A DNA stretch of 64,000 nucleotides, from contig JBEKGN010000023.1 of the NCBI GenBank assembly GCA_050012775.1, positions 15,887 through 79,886 of the forward strand. The letters are read 5' to 3'. The notes under the pieces were generated by a model. That model saw only the letters and a program-made list of their open reading frames with translations, had not been told where the DNA came from and made no database searches. The number at the start of each line of letters is the position of its first letter. Position 1 is the first letter of the stretch. The position numbers were made by a program, and so were the translations under genes. Shown here piece after piece: positions 16,540 through 24,491 of this stretch. This stretch comes from Roseiarcus sp050012775 (lineage in GTDB: Bacteria; Pseudomonadota; Alphaproteobacteria; Rhizobiales; Beijerinckiaceae).

Positions 16540-17618
16540 TGGGCAAGCTGGTCAACCGCGCCAAGATGACGGTGGCGAGCGCGCCGGGAACGGGCGCGAT
16601 CCCGCTCGGCTCGGCGGTCGCCGGCTATCAGACCTTGGCCGCGGCGGGCGTCGTCAACGGCGACCTGGTTTCCTACGCGATCGAGGACGGATCGAACTGG
16701 GAGCTCGGCCTCGGCTCCTATGCCTCGAGCGGCCCGACGCTGACGCGATCGACGGTCCTTGCCTCGTCCAACAGCGGCTCGGCGATCTCGGCGTCGTCGG
16801 CCGCGCTCGTCTTCGTCACGCCGCTCGCCGGCGACATCGCGCCGCCGCCCTGGGGCATAACCGGCGGCCTGCCGACCGCGATGAGCGGCACGAGCACCAC
16901 CGCCGCGATCACCGTCAGCCCCCTGACCGCGACCGACGCCTCGGGCGTGATGCTGATAGAGTGGACGGCGGCGCAATCCTGGGCGGTCTCGAACGGCAAC
17001 GCCGCGAACGGCTGCGCCGACGGGACGACGCTGGGCAATTCCAAGACCTATCATATGTACGCCTGCCAGGGGCCGAGCGGGACGTGCCTCTACGCCTCGC
17101 AGACTTTCGGCATGGCGGCATCCTCCGCGCCGAGCGGCTACAACTCGTATGCGCGCCGCATATTCAGCTTCACGACGAGCAGCGCGGGCGCGCCGAACGC
17201 CGGTAATTTCGACGAAATCGGCGGCGGGGGTTATCAGTGCCTCCTCTCGACCATCCCGCTCGACATCAACGCCGCGTCGTCGACATCGTCGAGCCGCACG
17301 CTGTACGCCTTGAGCGTGCCGACCGGCCCGAAGATGCAATGGCTGGGGAGATTTAACGCCCAAGGGGGCGCCAACGGCGCCACCTATATCCTCTCATCTC
17401 CAGACGAGCCAGACGTTGCGCCGGTTACGCCGGCTTCGCCCGGCTCTCCCTTCTTTGACCTGGCGGCCCAGTCGACCGTTTCGGCGGCGGGGTTGATGCA
17501 CGCCGAGAGGTCGCTGCTGACGAACACGAGCGCTCAGCTGGGCGTTCGTTCCTCCTCCAGCGCAAACGGCACGCTTTACCTCGTCACAACCGGCTGGATT
17601 GACTTCCGCCGCAGTTAA
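16539..17618 (+). CDS. Probable tail fibre or spike accessory protein
   Basis: 359 aa. Residues 1-110 (LVNRAKMTVASAPGTGAIPL, then GYQTLAAAGVVNGDLVSYAI and a TLTRSTVLASSNSGSAI phrase) are a domain common to phage fibre/host-specificity proteins, which typically have 'DG..WE.G.G.Y......L.R..VL.SS'. The rest is Ser/Gly/Thr-rich strand structure with several cysteines, likely a surface-exposed receptor-binding or decoration part. The start overlaps the previous stop (TGATG). Confidence 0.7.
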   Translation: MGKLVNRAKMTVASAPGTGAIPLGSAVAGYQTLAAAGVVNGDLVSYAIEDGSNWELGLGSYASSGPTLTRSTVLASSNSGSAISASSAALVFVTPLAGDIAPPPWGITGGLPTAMSGTSTTAAITVSPLTATDASGVMLIEWTAAQSWAVSNGNAANGCADGTTLGNSKTYHMYACQGPSGTCLYASQTFGMAASSAPSGYNSYARRIFSFTTSSAGAPNAGNFDEIGGGGYQCLLSTIPLDINAASSTSSSRTLYALSVPTGPKMQWLGRFNAQGGANGATYILSSPDEPDVAPVTPASPGSPFFDLAAQSTVSAAGLMHAERSLLTNTSAQLGVRSSSSANGTLYLVTTGWIDFRRS

Positions 17619-17630
17619 GGGCCGATCATC

Positions 17631-17990
17631 ATGGCGAATGTGTCCCTCGACGAAACCGGCGCCCTCACCGGCATATATGCGATGCCTCAGACGTTCTCGA
17701 CGGTCATCGCCGACGACGATCCGCGCATCGCCGCGTTTCTGGCGGCGCAGACGCCGGCGCCCTCGCTGACCTTCCTGCAATTCATGGCGCTGTTCGCTCC
17801 GGCCGAGCAAGCCGCCATCGTCGCCTCGGCCGACCCGCAGATCAAGCTGTTCACGTTGATGGCGGCGGGCGCCGGGGCGCTGCAATTGAGCAACCCCGAG
17901 GTGGTCGCGGGGGTGAATTACCTCGCGACGTCGGGCGCGATCACGGCCGCGCGCGCGACGGCCATTCTCGCGGGGCAAGCTCCATCATAA
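17631..17990 (+). CDS. Small helical tail-region protein, unknown function
   Basis: 119 aa. The first 30 residues look like a fibre-type lead (VSLDETGALTGIYAMPQTFS) and the remainder is helical (LTFLQFMALFAPAEQAAIVA, PQIKLFTLMAAGAGALQLSN). The second half resembles the short 'L..F...F...E...I..S.D..V......' proteins that phages encode behind fibre genes. No role is established. Confidence 0.65.
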   Translation: MANVSLDETGALTGIYAMPQTFSTVIADDDPRIAAFLAAQTPAPSLTFLQFMALFAPAEQAAIVASADPQIKLFTLMAAGAGALQLSNPEVVAGVNYLATSGAITAARATAILAGQAPS

Positions 17991-18010
17991 TTCCCGGACG
18001 GGCTTAACCC

Positions 18011-19597
18011 ATGCTCGGCTTCGCGGCGCTCGCTCATCTCCCGCTCGGCTCGAGCGCGACGGCCGGCGGTTCGCTCGCGGGCGGCGCCCTTGCCGCGGCG
18101 ACGCTCGCGGCCTTGGCTTCCGCCCCGGCGACGGGAAGCGAATCCTCGACGCTCGCGGCGGCCGTCGCCTCCGTCTCGGCCTCGGCGCCGGGGACGGGTT
18201 CTCTAAGCAGCGCGGCCGCCGCGGCGACGCTCGCCGCCGCGGCCATGGCGCCGGCGACGGGAAGCGCGTCCTCGACGCTGTCGGCGGCGTCCGTTTCCGC
18301 CTCCGCCTCGGCCCCGGCGACGGGAACCGAAGCGTCCACGCTCGCGGCGGCGTCCGTCTCCGCCTCGGCGACCGCGCCGGGGACGGGTTCGCTCGCCGAC
18401 GCGCTCGCTTCGACCGCGAGTTCGGCCTCGGCTTCCGCGTCGGGGACGGGTTCCCTAGGCAGCGCGCTCGCGGCGGCGACGGGAGCGGCTTCCGGGCTGG
18501 CGCTCGCGTCGGCCTCCGCGTCCGCGACGCTTGGCGCGGCTTCGGCCTCCGCCTCCGGCTCGGCGATCGCGACGGGCGGCGCATCTGGCGCGCTCGCGGG
18601 CGCGACGATCGCGGCCGGGGCGACGGCGCCCGCGGCCGGCGCGTTGGCGGTCGCAATCGCCTCCGGCGGGGGTCCGCTCGGCTTCGCGCCGCTCGGCGCC
18701 TCGCTTCCGCTCGCGGACCCGATCGCGGACGCGAGTCTCGTCGCTTCGGGTTCCGGCTTCGTCGCGGGGGCGCTTATCATCACACTCGACGCGGCGACGC
18801 TCGCCGCCGCGGGCGCGGCGTTCGAGAGCGCGGGCGAGACGTCGACGCTCGCCGGCGCCGGGCTCGCCGGTTCGGGCGCGGCGCTCGCCTCGGGCGTGTT
18901 CGCCGCGACGCTCGGTCCCGCCGGCGTCTCGGCGCTCGGTTTGGCGATCGCCGGGGCGCAAGTCTCGCCGACGCTCGACGACGCGACTCTTTCCAGCGCC
19001 GGCGCGGCGCTCGCCGACGGCGCGCTCGTGGTCGATCTTTCCGCCGGTTCGGGCTCGGCGCCGCTTGGCGGCTTGGCACTCGGCGGCGCACCGATCGGCG
19101 GCGGCTTCGCCGCGCCATCGGGCGCCGCGCTCGTCGCGACCGCTTCGTCGCTCGGCGGCGGCGCCGAAGCCGACGTCCTCGACGACGCGGCGCTCGCGGC
19201 GTCGGGCGTAGCGCTCGCTTCCGGCGCGCTCGCCGTCACGCTCGACGAGGTCACGCTTTCCTCGCCCGGCGCGGCGGCCGCCAGCGGCTCTCTCGCGGTC
19301 GATCTTTCCGCCGGTTCGGGCTCGGCGCCGCTCGGCGGGACGGTTCTCGGCGGCGCTCCGCTCGGCGGCGGATACGAAGCGCCCTCGGGGGTCACTCTCG
19401 CCGCGACGGGCGTCCGCGAAGCGCTCGCCTCGGGCGTGCTCGCCGTTGTCCTCGACGCCGCCACGTTCGCCGCCGCCGCTTCGTCGGGCGCGGCGATCGC
19501 CTCGGGCGCCGCTTCGCTTCAGGCCGGCGACGCGGGGCTGGCGGCCGCCGCGCGCACGCGGCCGAAATACCGCCCCGCCGCGCTGCTCGCGGCCTGA
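18011..19597 (+). CDS. Repeat-built Ala/Ser/Gly-rich protein of unknown function, probable virion surface component
   Basis: 528 aa, almost free of Arg, Lys, Trp and Cys until the last ten residues. Residues 43-147 are five tandem 21-residue units, each ending A-P-(A/G)-T-G or similar and starting S-x-S-S-T-L; a sixth, imperfect unit precedes them. The second half carries two copies (89 residues apart) of VDLSAGSGSAPLGG followed by LGGAP(I/L)GGG, with L-A-S-G-x-L-A-V-x-L-D segments between. Such Gly/Ala repeats suggest a long fibrous or beta-solenoid-like structure. The gene lies between fibre genes and the hydrolase. No good ribosome site is visible before ATG 18011. Confidence 0.65.
   Translation: MLGFAALAHLPLGSSATAGGSLAGGALAAATLAALASAPATGSESSTLAAAVASVSASAPGTGSLSSAAAAATLAAAAMAPATGSASSTLSAASVSASASAPATGTEASTLAAASVSASATAPGTGSLADALASTASSASASASGTGSLGSALAAATGAASGLALASASASATLGAASASASGSAIATGGASGALAGATIAAGATAPAAGALAVAIASGGGPLGFAPLGASLPLADPIADASLVASGSGFVAGALIITLDAATLAAAGAAFESAGETSTLAGAGLAGSGAALASGVFAATLGPAGVSALGLAIAGAQVSPTLDDATLSSAGAALADGALVVDLSAGSGSAPLGGLALGGAPIGGGFAAPSGAALVATASSLGGGAEADVLDDAALAASGVALASGALAVTLDEVTLSSPGAAAASGSLAVDLSAGSGSAPLGGTVLGGAPLGGGYEAPSGVTLAATGVREALASGVLAVVLDAATFAAAASSGAAIASGAASLQAGDAGLAAAARTRPKYRPAALLAA
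18137..18451 (+). repeat. Five tandem 63-bp coding repeats (21 residues each)
   Basis: Units start at 18137, 18200, 18263, 18326 and 18389. Each ends with a Gly-Thr-Gly or Ala-Thr-Gly triplet encoded by GGGACGGG or GCGACGGG. The preceding unit, 18074-18136, is diverged. Units differ by substitutions but not by length, so selection seems to keep the 21-residue period. Confidence 0.8.
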
Positions 19598-19607
19598 GAG
19601 GATCATC

Positions 19608-20105
19608 ATGAAAATCCGTCGACGCCTTCGCTCTCTTGTCCGCTTCGGCGCCAGCGCCGCGCTCTTCGGCGCCCTCTGCGCGGCGCCGGCTTCGGCGCGC
19701 GATCGCGGGCCGGCGCTCCTCCCGCTCTCGTTCGAGCCTTTCGCCAATTCGGCGCGCGAACCGCTCGCCGAGGCGGCGCGCTGGCTCGGCTCGGCAAACA
19801 TGACGGGGACCGTCGGGCCGTGGTGCGCGGATTTCGTTTCGTTCGTGCTGCGCCGGGTCGGCCGGCCGCCGCTGGCGAACCGCCTCGCCGCCTCGGCGCT
19901 CGTCTACGGCCCGCGGCTCTTAGGCCCGCGCGCCGGCGCGCTCGCGGTGATGCGCACGCGGCGCGGGATCTACGGGCACGTCGGCTTCGTCGAGGGGATC
20001 GAACCGGACGGCTCGATCCGCCTGATCTCGGGCAATTGGGGCCATCGCGTCGCCCGGTCGCGCGTGGCGCGCGGCGCGATCGTCGCCTTCGTCGGGTTGC
20101 GGTGA
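19608..20105 (+). CDS. Secreted CHAP-domain peptidoglycan hydrolase (TIGR02594-like)
   Basis: 165 aa. An N-terminal signal peptide is clear: basic MKIRRRLRSLVRF, then a hydrophobic stretch and APASA cleavage site at about residue 30. The CHAP/NlpC-like domain shows GTVGPWCADFVSFVLRRVG (nucleophile Cys at about 72), GIYGHVGFVEGI (His at about 126) and ISGNWGHRV, matching the Cys-His-Asn layout of small phage amidases. It would cut cell-wall peptides in the periplasm. It lies at the end of the fibre block, 122 bases before the sheath gene, and could act in lysis or as a virion-associated enzyme. Confidence 0.8.
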   Translation: MKIRRRLRSLVRFGASAALFGALCAAPASARDRGPALLPLSFEPFANSAREPLAEAARWLGSANMTGTVGPWCADFVSFVLRRVGRPPLANRLAASALVYGPRLLGPRAGALAVMRTRRGIYGHVGFVEGIEPDGSIRLISGNWGHRVARSRVARGAIVAFVGLR

Positions 20106-20124
20106 TGTTCGCGGATGCAGGCCA

Positions 20125-20140
20125 GGTGAAACCTTTCACC
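20125..20140. promoter_or_regulatory. Palindrome GGTGAAA-CC-TTTCACC upstream of the sheath gene
   Basis: A perfect 7-bp inverted repeat with a 2-base centre, 86 bases before the FI start and 19 bases after the hydrolase stop, in non-coding DNA. The same palindrome with a GG centre occurs at 6632-6649 before the head operon, and the 11-mer GGACCGCCCTC lies at 20145-20155, right behind it. This supports a shared regulator site for the second late transcription unit. Confidence 0.5.
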
Positions 20141-20226
20141 CTAGGGACCGCCCTCACGCAAAAGCGATGTTGGCCGCGTTTCCAGACGCCGTCAAGCGGC
20201 CTTCAATCCCACCCTGGCGAGGCGCC

Positions 20227-21468
20227 ATGAGCTCCACCACCTTCCTGCACGGCGTCGAGGTCGACGAGGTCGAGTCGGCGACGCAACCGATCGCCTTCAA
20301 CCCCAGCGGCGTCGTCGGCCTGATCGGCACGGCGAGCCTCGCCGACGACAGCGTGTTCCCGCTCAACGAGCCGGTGCTCTTGAATTCGCAGCCGACCCAG
20401 GCGCTCTCTCTCGGCGTCGATGGCACGCTGCTCTCGGCGGTGCAACAGGTCTATGCCGAGGGCGCGGGCCAGATCGTGGTGGTGCGCGTCGCCGACGACA
20501 CCGACCCCGACAACGTCATGAGCAACATCATCGGCTCGCAGGCGGCCAAGACCGGCATCTACGCCTTTCTCGGCGCGCGCGCCCAAGTGGGCGTTCCCCC
20601 GCGCACCCTCATCGCGCCGGGCTACACCTCGATCATGCCGGCCGGCACCGGAGGCGGCATCCTCGCCAACCCGATCGTCACCGCGATGCTGCCTCTGGCG
20701 ACGCGCCTGCGCGGCCGCGTCTACGCCGACGCGCCCTGCACCAGCGACGCCGACGCGCTCGCCGCGGCCGAGCTCTACAGCTCCGACCGCCTGCTGCTTT
20801 TCTATCCGAACGTGATGGTCTGGGACACCGCGACCTCGGCCTATGTGCAGCTTCCCGCCTCGGCGTCGATGGCGGGCCTCACGGCCTATGTGCACCAGAA
20901 CCTCGGCTTCTGGTTTTCGCCGTCGAATCAGGTGCTGCAGGGCGTCGGCGGCGTCTCGACGCCGATCGACTGGGCGATGTCGGACCCGGACTGCGAGGCC
21001 AACCTCCTCAACGCGGCGAGCGTCACGACGATCATCAACGCGGCGCAGCAGGCCGGGCTGCAATACGGCGGCTTCCGCCGCTGGGGCAACCGCAACCTGT
21101 CCTCGGACACCAACTGGATTTTCGAGGCCGTGCGCACCGCCCTCGACATGGTCTACGAGGCGCTCGACGAGGTCACCCTGTGGGCGGTCGACAAGCCGCC
21201 GGGGCTGCAACTGCTGCAGGATATGACCAACCGCGCCAACGACTTCTTCAAGTGGGGCAAGACGGTCGGCTTCCTCGTCGGCGGCCGCTGCTGGCTCGAC
21301 CCCGAGCTCAACCCCTCCTCGCAAACTTCGCAGGGCATCTGGAACTGGTCGATCGACCCGGAAGCGCCGGCGCCGATGGAGCACATCATCTACACCGCGA
21401 GCCAGAACGCCTCCTATTACGATCAGGAGGTCGCCGCGCTCGCCAACATGATCTCCGCCAACGGCTGA
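20227..21468 (+). CDS. FI: Contractile tail sheath protein FI
   Basis: 413 aa. It forms the contractile sheath. It shows the P2/Mu sheath pattern: FLHGVEVDEVESATQPI, VVGLIGTASLADDS, VYAEGAGQIVVVRVADD, and the C-terminal sheath domain with RRWGNRNLSSDTNWIFEAVR, ALDEVTLWAVDKPP and NDFFKWGKTVGFLVGGRCW (about 338-356). The ATG at 20227 has GGCGAGG before it; an in-frame ATG at 20167 gives 20 extra residues unlike the family. Confidence 0.93.
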   Translation: MSSTTFLHGVEVDEVESATQPIAFNPSGVVGLIGTASLADDSVFPLNEPVLLNSQPTQALSLGVDGTLLSAVQQVYAEGAGQIVVVRVADDTDPDNVMSNIIGSQAAKTGIYAFLGARAQVGVPPRTLIAPGYTSIMPAGTGGGILANPIVTAMLPLATRLRGRVYADAPCTSDADALAAAELYSSDRLLLFYPNVMVWDTATSAYVQLPASASMAGLTAYVHQNLGFWFSPSNQVLQGVGGVSTPIDWAMSDPDCEANLLNAASVTTIINAAQQAGLQYGGFRRWGNRNLSSDTNWIFEAVRTALDMVYEALDEVTLWAVDKPPGLQLLQDMTNRANDFFKWGKTVGFLVGGRCWLDPELNPSSQTSQGIWNWSIDPEAPAPMEHIIYTASQNASYYDQEVAALANMISANG

Positions 21469-21478
21469 GGACAGATCC

Positions 21479-21994
21479 ATGGCGCAAAACCAGCTCGACT
21501 TCATCCTCCAGTCGTTTTCGATCAACATCGACGGCTTCGGCATGGCCGGCTCGGGCGAGAAATGCACCCTGCCGAAGATCAAGAAGCACATGGAGAAGTA
21601 CCGCGGCGGCGGCATGGTCGCGCCGCGCCAGCACGCGCTCGGCTACGACGAATTCGAGTTCGAATGCTCGCTGTCGGCGGTCAACCCGCAGGTCATCGCC
21701 CAGAGCGCATTCCTCGTGTCGACGGGCGTCGCGTTCTCGGTGCGCGCGTTCCTCGACGGCGACAACAACACGACGCACTCGCTCTACATGTACATGCGCG
21801 GCGAAGTGATCGAAAACGACTTCGGCGAGTGGGAGGCGGGCAAGAAGGCGATGATGAAGATCAAGATCGCCCTCGACGCCTTGAACCTCACGATCGACGG
21901 CGCCTCGATCTTCGACATCGACATCGAGAACGGCGTCGACACCTGGAACGGAACCGACGTCGCCGCGATGATCTCGGGCGCGATCGGCTCCTGA
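21479..21994 (+). CDS. FII: Major tail tube protein FII
   Basis: 171 aa. It builds the inner tube of the contractile tail. Family phrases include FSINIDGFGMAGSGEKCTLP (about 11-30), KIKKHMEKYRGGGMVAPRQH, DEFEFECSLSAVNPQVI and a strand-rich end KIKIALDALNLTIDG. It lies 10 bases after FI, as in P2. Confidence 0.92.
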   Translation: MAQNQLDFILQSFSINIDGFGMAGSGEKCTLPKIKKHMEKYRGGGMVAPRQHALGYDEFEFECSLSAVNPQVIAQSAFLVSTGVAFSVRAFLDGDNNTTHSLYMYMRGEVIENDFGEWEAGKKAMMKIKIALDALNLTIDGASIFDIDIENGVDTWNGTDVAAMISGAIGS

Positions 21995-22023
21995 CAACCA
22001 GCTTTTTGAAAGGGCTTTGAACC

Positions 22024-22305
22024 ATGGCGGAAACCGAGATCGTCGACGCGTCGAAGGGCTGGGGGCTGGAGGATTTCGTCCTCAAGCGGCCGTTCAAGTT
22101 CGCGGGCCAGACCTTCGTCAAGATTTCGTTCCGCGTGCCCACCGGCGCCGACATCGAAGCCTATGTGCGCTCGCCCGACCGCGGCTTTCGCGCGCTGGCG
22201 CTGAAGGTCGCCGACACCGACGCGAAGATCCTCGACGCGATGCACGGCTCCGACTATTCGAGGCTGATGGCCCTGATGGGGGAATTCGTCGCCGGTGTCC
22301 GCTAG
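22024..22305 (+). CDS. E: Tail assembly chaperone E (short product)
   Basis: 93 aa. This is the P2 E / Mu gp41 tail-assembly-chaperone type, which guides the tape measure during tube assembly. Visible are WGLEDFVLKRPFKFAGQTFV, ISFRVPTGADIEAYV and a helical end. As in most tailed phages a longer product is expected through a -1 frameshift at the run T-GGG-GGA-A (22277-22284), just before the stop at 22303-22305. Confidence 0.85.
   Translation: MAETEIVDASKGWGLEDFVLKRPFKFAGQTFVKISFRVPTGADIEAYVRSPDRGFRALALKVADTDAKILDAMHGSDYSRLMALMGEFVAGVR
22277..22284 (+). promoter_or_regulatory. Putative programmed -1 ribosomal frameshift site TGGGGGAA
   Basis: In frame E the ribosome reads ATG-GGG-GAA. Slipping back one base on the G-run continues into an open frame (GGA-ATT-CGT onward) for 53 codons to the stop at 22440-22442, encoding a recognisable gpE'-like segment without a start codon of its own. 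Placement 20 bases before the E stop is typical for tail-chaperone genes. Confidence 0.7.
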
Positions 22306-22442
22306 ACCTCGACGAGGCCCTGGACGACATCGGCCTGGCGTTCCCCTATAGCCGCGACTGGGTCCTGGCGCAGCCGATGCCCGTCATCGCCAGGCTGCGC
22401 GAGCGGGCTCTCGAACATCTCGGCAGGCTCTACAGGCGGTAG
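22281..22442 (+). CDS. E' extension of the tail chaperone, read by -1 frameshift
   Basis: The segment encodes LDLDEALDDIGLAFPYSRDW, then VLAQPMPVIARLRERALEHL. This has the pattern of P2 gpE+E' tails (aromatic-W, then M-x-x-x-x-x-R-x-R-A). It has no ATG/GTG at a sensible place and begins only through the slippery G-run, giving a fused E+E' of about 139 aa. It ends 3 bases before the tape measure start. Confidence 0.75.
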   Translation, partial: GIRRRCPLDLDEALDDIGLAFPYSRDWVLAQPMPVIARLRERALEHLGRLYRR

Positions 22443-22445
22443 CCC

Positions 22446-24491
22446 ATGTCGAACATGACCGTCAAAGTCCTTCTCAAGCTGGTCGACCAGCTCACGGCGC
22501 CCGCGCGCGCCGCGGTGAAGGAGTTGAGCGGGCTGAAGGACGTCGCCGCGCCGAGCCCGGGCGCCTGGATCGACCAGGGAAAGGCTATCGCCAACGCCAG
22601 CCAGGCCGCACTCGACTACAAACTGGCCTCCGGCGAGGCGATCGGCTTCGCCTCGACGATCAAGCCCGAGGGCTGGGTCAAGCAGCAGGAGGAGATCGAC
22701 AAGGCGACCGGCAAGGTCGAGGATTACAAGAGCGGCATCTCCGGTGCGACCGGCCTCATCAACAACGCCACGCAAGCAATCCTCGGCTTCGTCGCCGCCC
22801 ACGCGGGGTTGGAGCTGGCGAGCAAGGCCATCTCCGCGGGGGCGGACGCCGCCCATCTCCACGTCGGGATGGAGGTCGCGGGCATGAGCCCGGCCGAGAT
22901 CGCCGAGACGGAGGCGAAATCGGCGGAATGGTCGAAAAAATATCCGATGCTGTCGCAGACGGAGATCGAGGGCATCATCCTCGACACGCGCTCCATCGTC
23001 GGCACCACGAAGGAAGCGCTCGACGTCGCGCCGAAAGAGCTCGGCTATATGATAGCCGACCGCATGGCGCACCCGGGCGAGCCGGGCTCCGCGGGCGCGG
23101 TCCTCAAAGCGGCCGAGGTCATGGGAATCACCCAAGACGAGGCTAAACTCGGCAAATTCTTCGACATGGCGGCGCAGGCGGTCAGTGTCTTCGCGCGGAC
23201 TTTGCGCGGCGAAGACATTCGTGAATTTGCGCTGCGCTCGGGGTCCCAGTACGCGAGCAAAATGGACCTGGATTACTTCTTCGGCCCGGCGCTCACGGCG
23301 GCGCAAGAAATGGGCGGCGACACCGCCGGCTTCTCGCAACGGATGACCTTGCAGGAGCTGTTCGGCGCGCATCTCTCCGGCCGGGAAGTCAAGGCTCTCG
23401 ACGATTTGGGCCTGATCGATTCGAGCAAGGTGACGCGCCGCGACAAGGAAGGCCACCCCACCGAAATCGACCCGGGCGGCATCCGCGGCACGGACCTTGC
23501 GCTGACCAACCTGTATCAGTGGGTGCAGACGGTCCTCAAACCGGCGATGAGCAAGCTCTCCCCGACCGAAGCCGCGGAGAAGGTGGCGACGATCTTCGCC
23601 AACCGCGGCAGCAATCTCGTTTCGATATACTCGCAGCAGCAGGCGCGCATCGAAAAAGACGTTGTGCTGCGCAAAGGCGCAATGGGCGCCGACGCGGCGG
23701 ACGTGTGGGTCGCAAAAGACCCCGAAGCCGCGGGGCAGGCGCTCGGCGGTCAGATCTGGAACTGGCTGCGCAGCGCCGGCACCCCCTTTATGCCGGGTCT
23801 TCGCGGCGACGCCGAGGCGCTGCGAAGGACCACGACGGCGGAGGTCGAAGCGACGCGCGGCCACGACTGGGTCAACGCCCTCCTCGCCGGAGCGACTGCG
23901 GCCGGAGGAGCGGCGCTGGGCTTGGCGACGTTTACAAACGGCGTTACCTGGCTCGTCAAGGGCGTCACGGGATTGGTGATCGCCGGCGCCGTCAAGGAAG
24001 CGGCCGACATCGCCGATCCGAAGGGCAATTTCTGGGGACTGACGTCGCCGATCGACGAATTCGCGAAGCGTCATTTCGGCTTCGACCCATCCAATGTGTT
24101 CGGCGACGCCACTCCCTACAATCCGAGCCTGGACCCGAACTCGACGGAAAATCGTCTCGCGGCCGCGCGGGGACTGCGCCACGCCGGCTATCTTCCCGGC
24201 GAGGCACAGTCCGAATCGGAGCGCGAGGCGTCGCGCGCGCGCGCCCTGTCGCCCGGCGTCGACGCGAGCCAAATCGACGCGGCGGCCGCCAAGGCGAAGG
24301 AGGCGCGCGGCGATCTCGACGCGCTCGGCGCGACCGTCGCGCCCAAAGTCGATTCCAGCGCGCTCGACGCGCTGCTCGCCAAGCTGCGCGAGGCGCTGGC
24401 GCTGGTCGGCTCGATCAACGGCGGCATCGGAGGGGCCTCGCGCCGCGCTTCCTTCGCCGGGATGCTGCATGACGGACCGGAGACGCGCTGA
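22446..24491 (+). CDS. T: Tail tape measure protein T
   Basis: 681 aa. It sets tail length and probably leads DNA into the cell. The start MSNMTVKVLLKLVDQLTAPA with LVDQLTAPARAAVKELS is the usual opening of P2/Mu-type tape measures. A hydrophobic Ala/Gly region (about 470-520: LLAGATAAGGAALGLATF, LVKGVTGLVIAGAV) may cross the inner membrane. The C-terminal part is helical and charged. It is shorter than P2 T (about 815 aa), implying a shorter tail. Its stop overlaps the U start (ATGATG/TGA region). Confidence 0.88.
   Translation: MSNMTVKVLLKLVDQLTAPARAAVKELSGLKDVAAPSPGAWIDQGKAIANASQAALDYKLASGEAIGFASTIKPEGWVKQQEEIDKATGKVEDYKSGISGATGLINNATQAILGFVAAHAGLELASKAISAGADAAHLHVGMEVAGMSPAEIAETEAKSAEWSKKYPMLSQTEIEGIILDTRSIVGTTKEALDVAPKELGYMIADRMAHPGEPGSAGAVLKAAEVMGITQDEAKLGKFFDMAAQAVSVFARTLRGEDIREFALRSGSQYASKMDLDYFFGPALTAAQEMGGDTAGFSQRMTLQELFGAHLSGREVKALDDLGLIDSSKVTRRDKEGHPTEIDPGGIRGTDLALTNLYQWVQTVLKPAMSKLSPTEAAEKVATIFANRGSNLVSIYSQQQARIEKDVVLRKGAMGADAADVWVAKDPEAAGQALGGQIWNWLRSAGTPFMPGLRGDAEALRRTTTAEVEATRGHDWVNALLAGATAAGGAALGLATFTNGVTWLVKGVTGLVIAGAVKEAADIADPKGNFWGLTSPIDEFAKRHFGFDPSNVFGDATPYNPSLDPNSTENRLAAARGLRHAGYLPGEAQSESEREASRARALSPGVDASQIDAAAAKAKEARGDLDALGATVAPKVDSSALDALLAKLREALALVGSINGGIGGASRRASFAGMLHDGPETR

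Noticed and set aside
18137..18451. Regular 63-bp repeats as a CRISPR array
   Set aside because: The units are contiguous, coding and in frame, without spacers, and no cas genes are present.
18034..19464. Long open frame (476 codons) on the - strand opposite the repeat protein
   Set aside because: It arises from the biased Ala/Ser/Gly codons of the + strand gene; the - strand product is the same kind of low-complexity Ala/Pro/Glu string and has no ribosome site. The operon context supports the + strand.
22302..24470. 722-codon open frame on the - strand across the tape measure gene
   Set aside because: The + strand tape measure has clear family motifs and operon overlaps; the - strand product is Arg/Ala-rich without recognisable motifs, a high-GC shadow.
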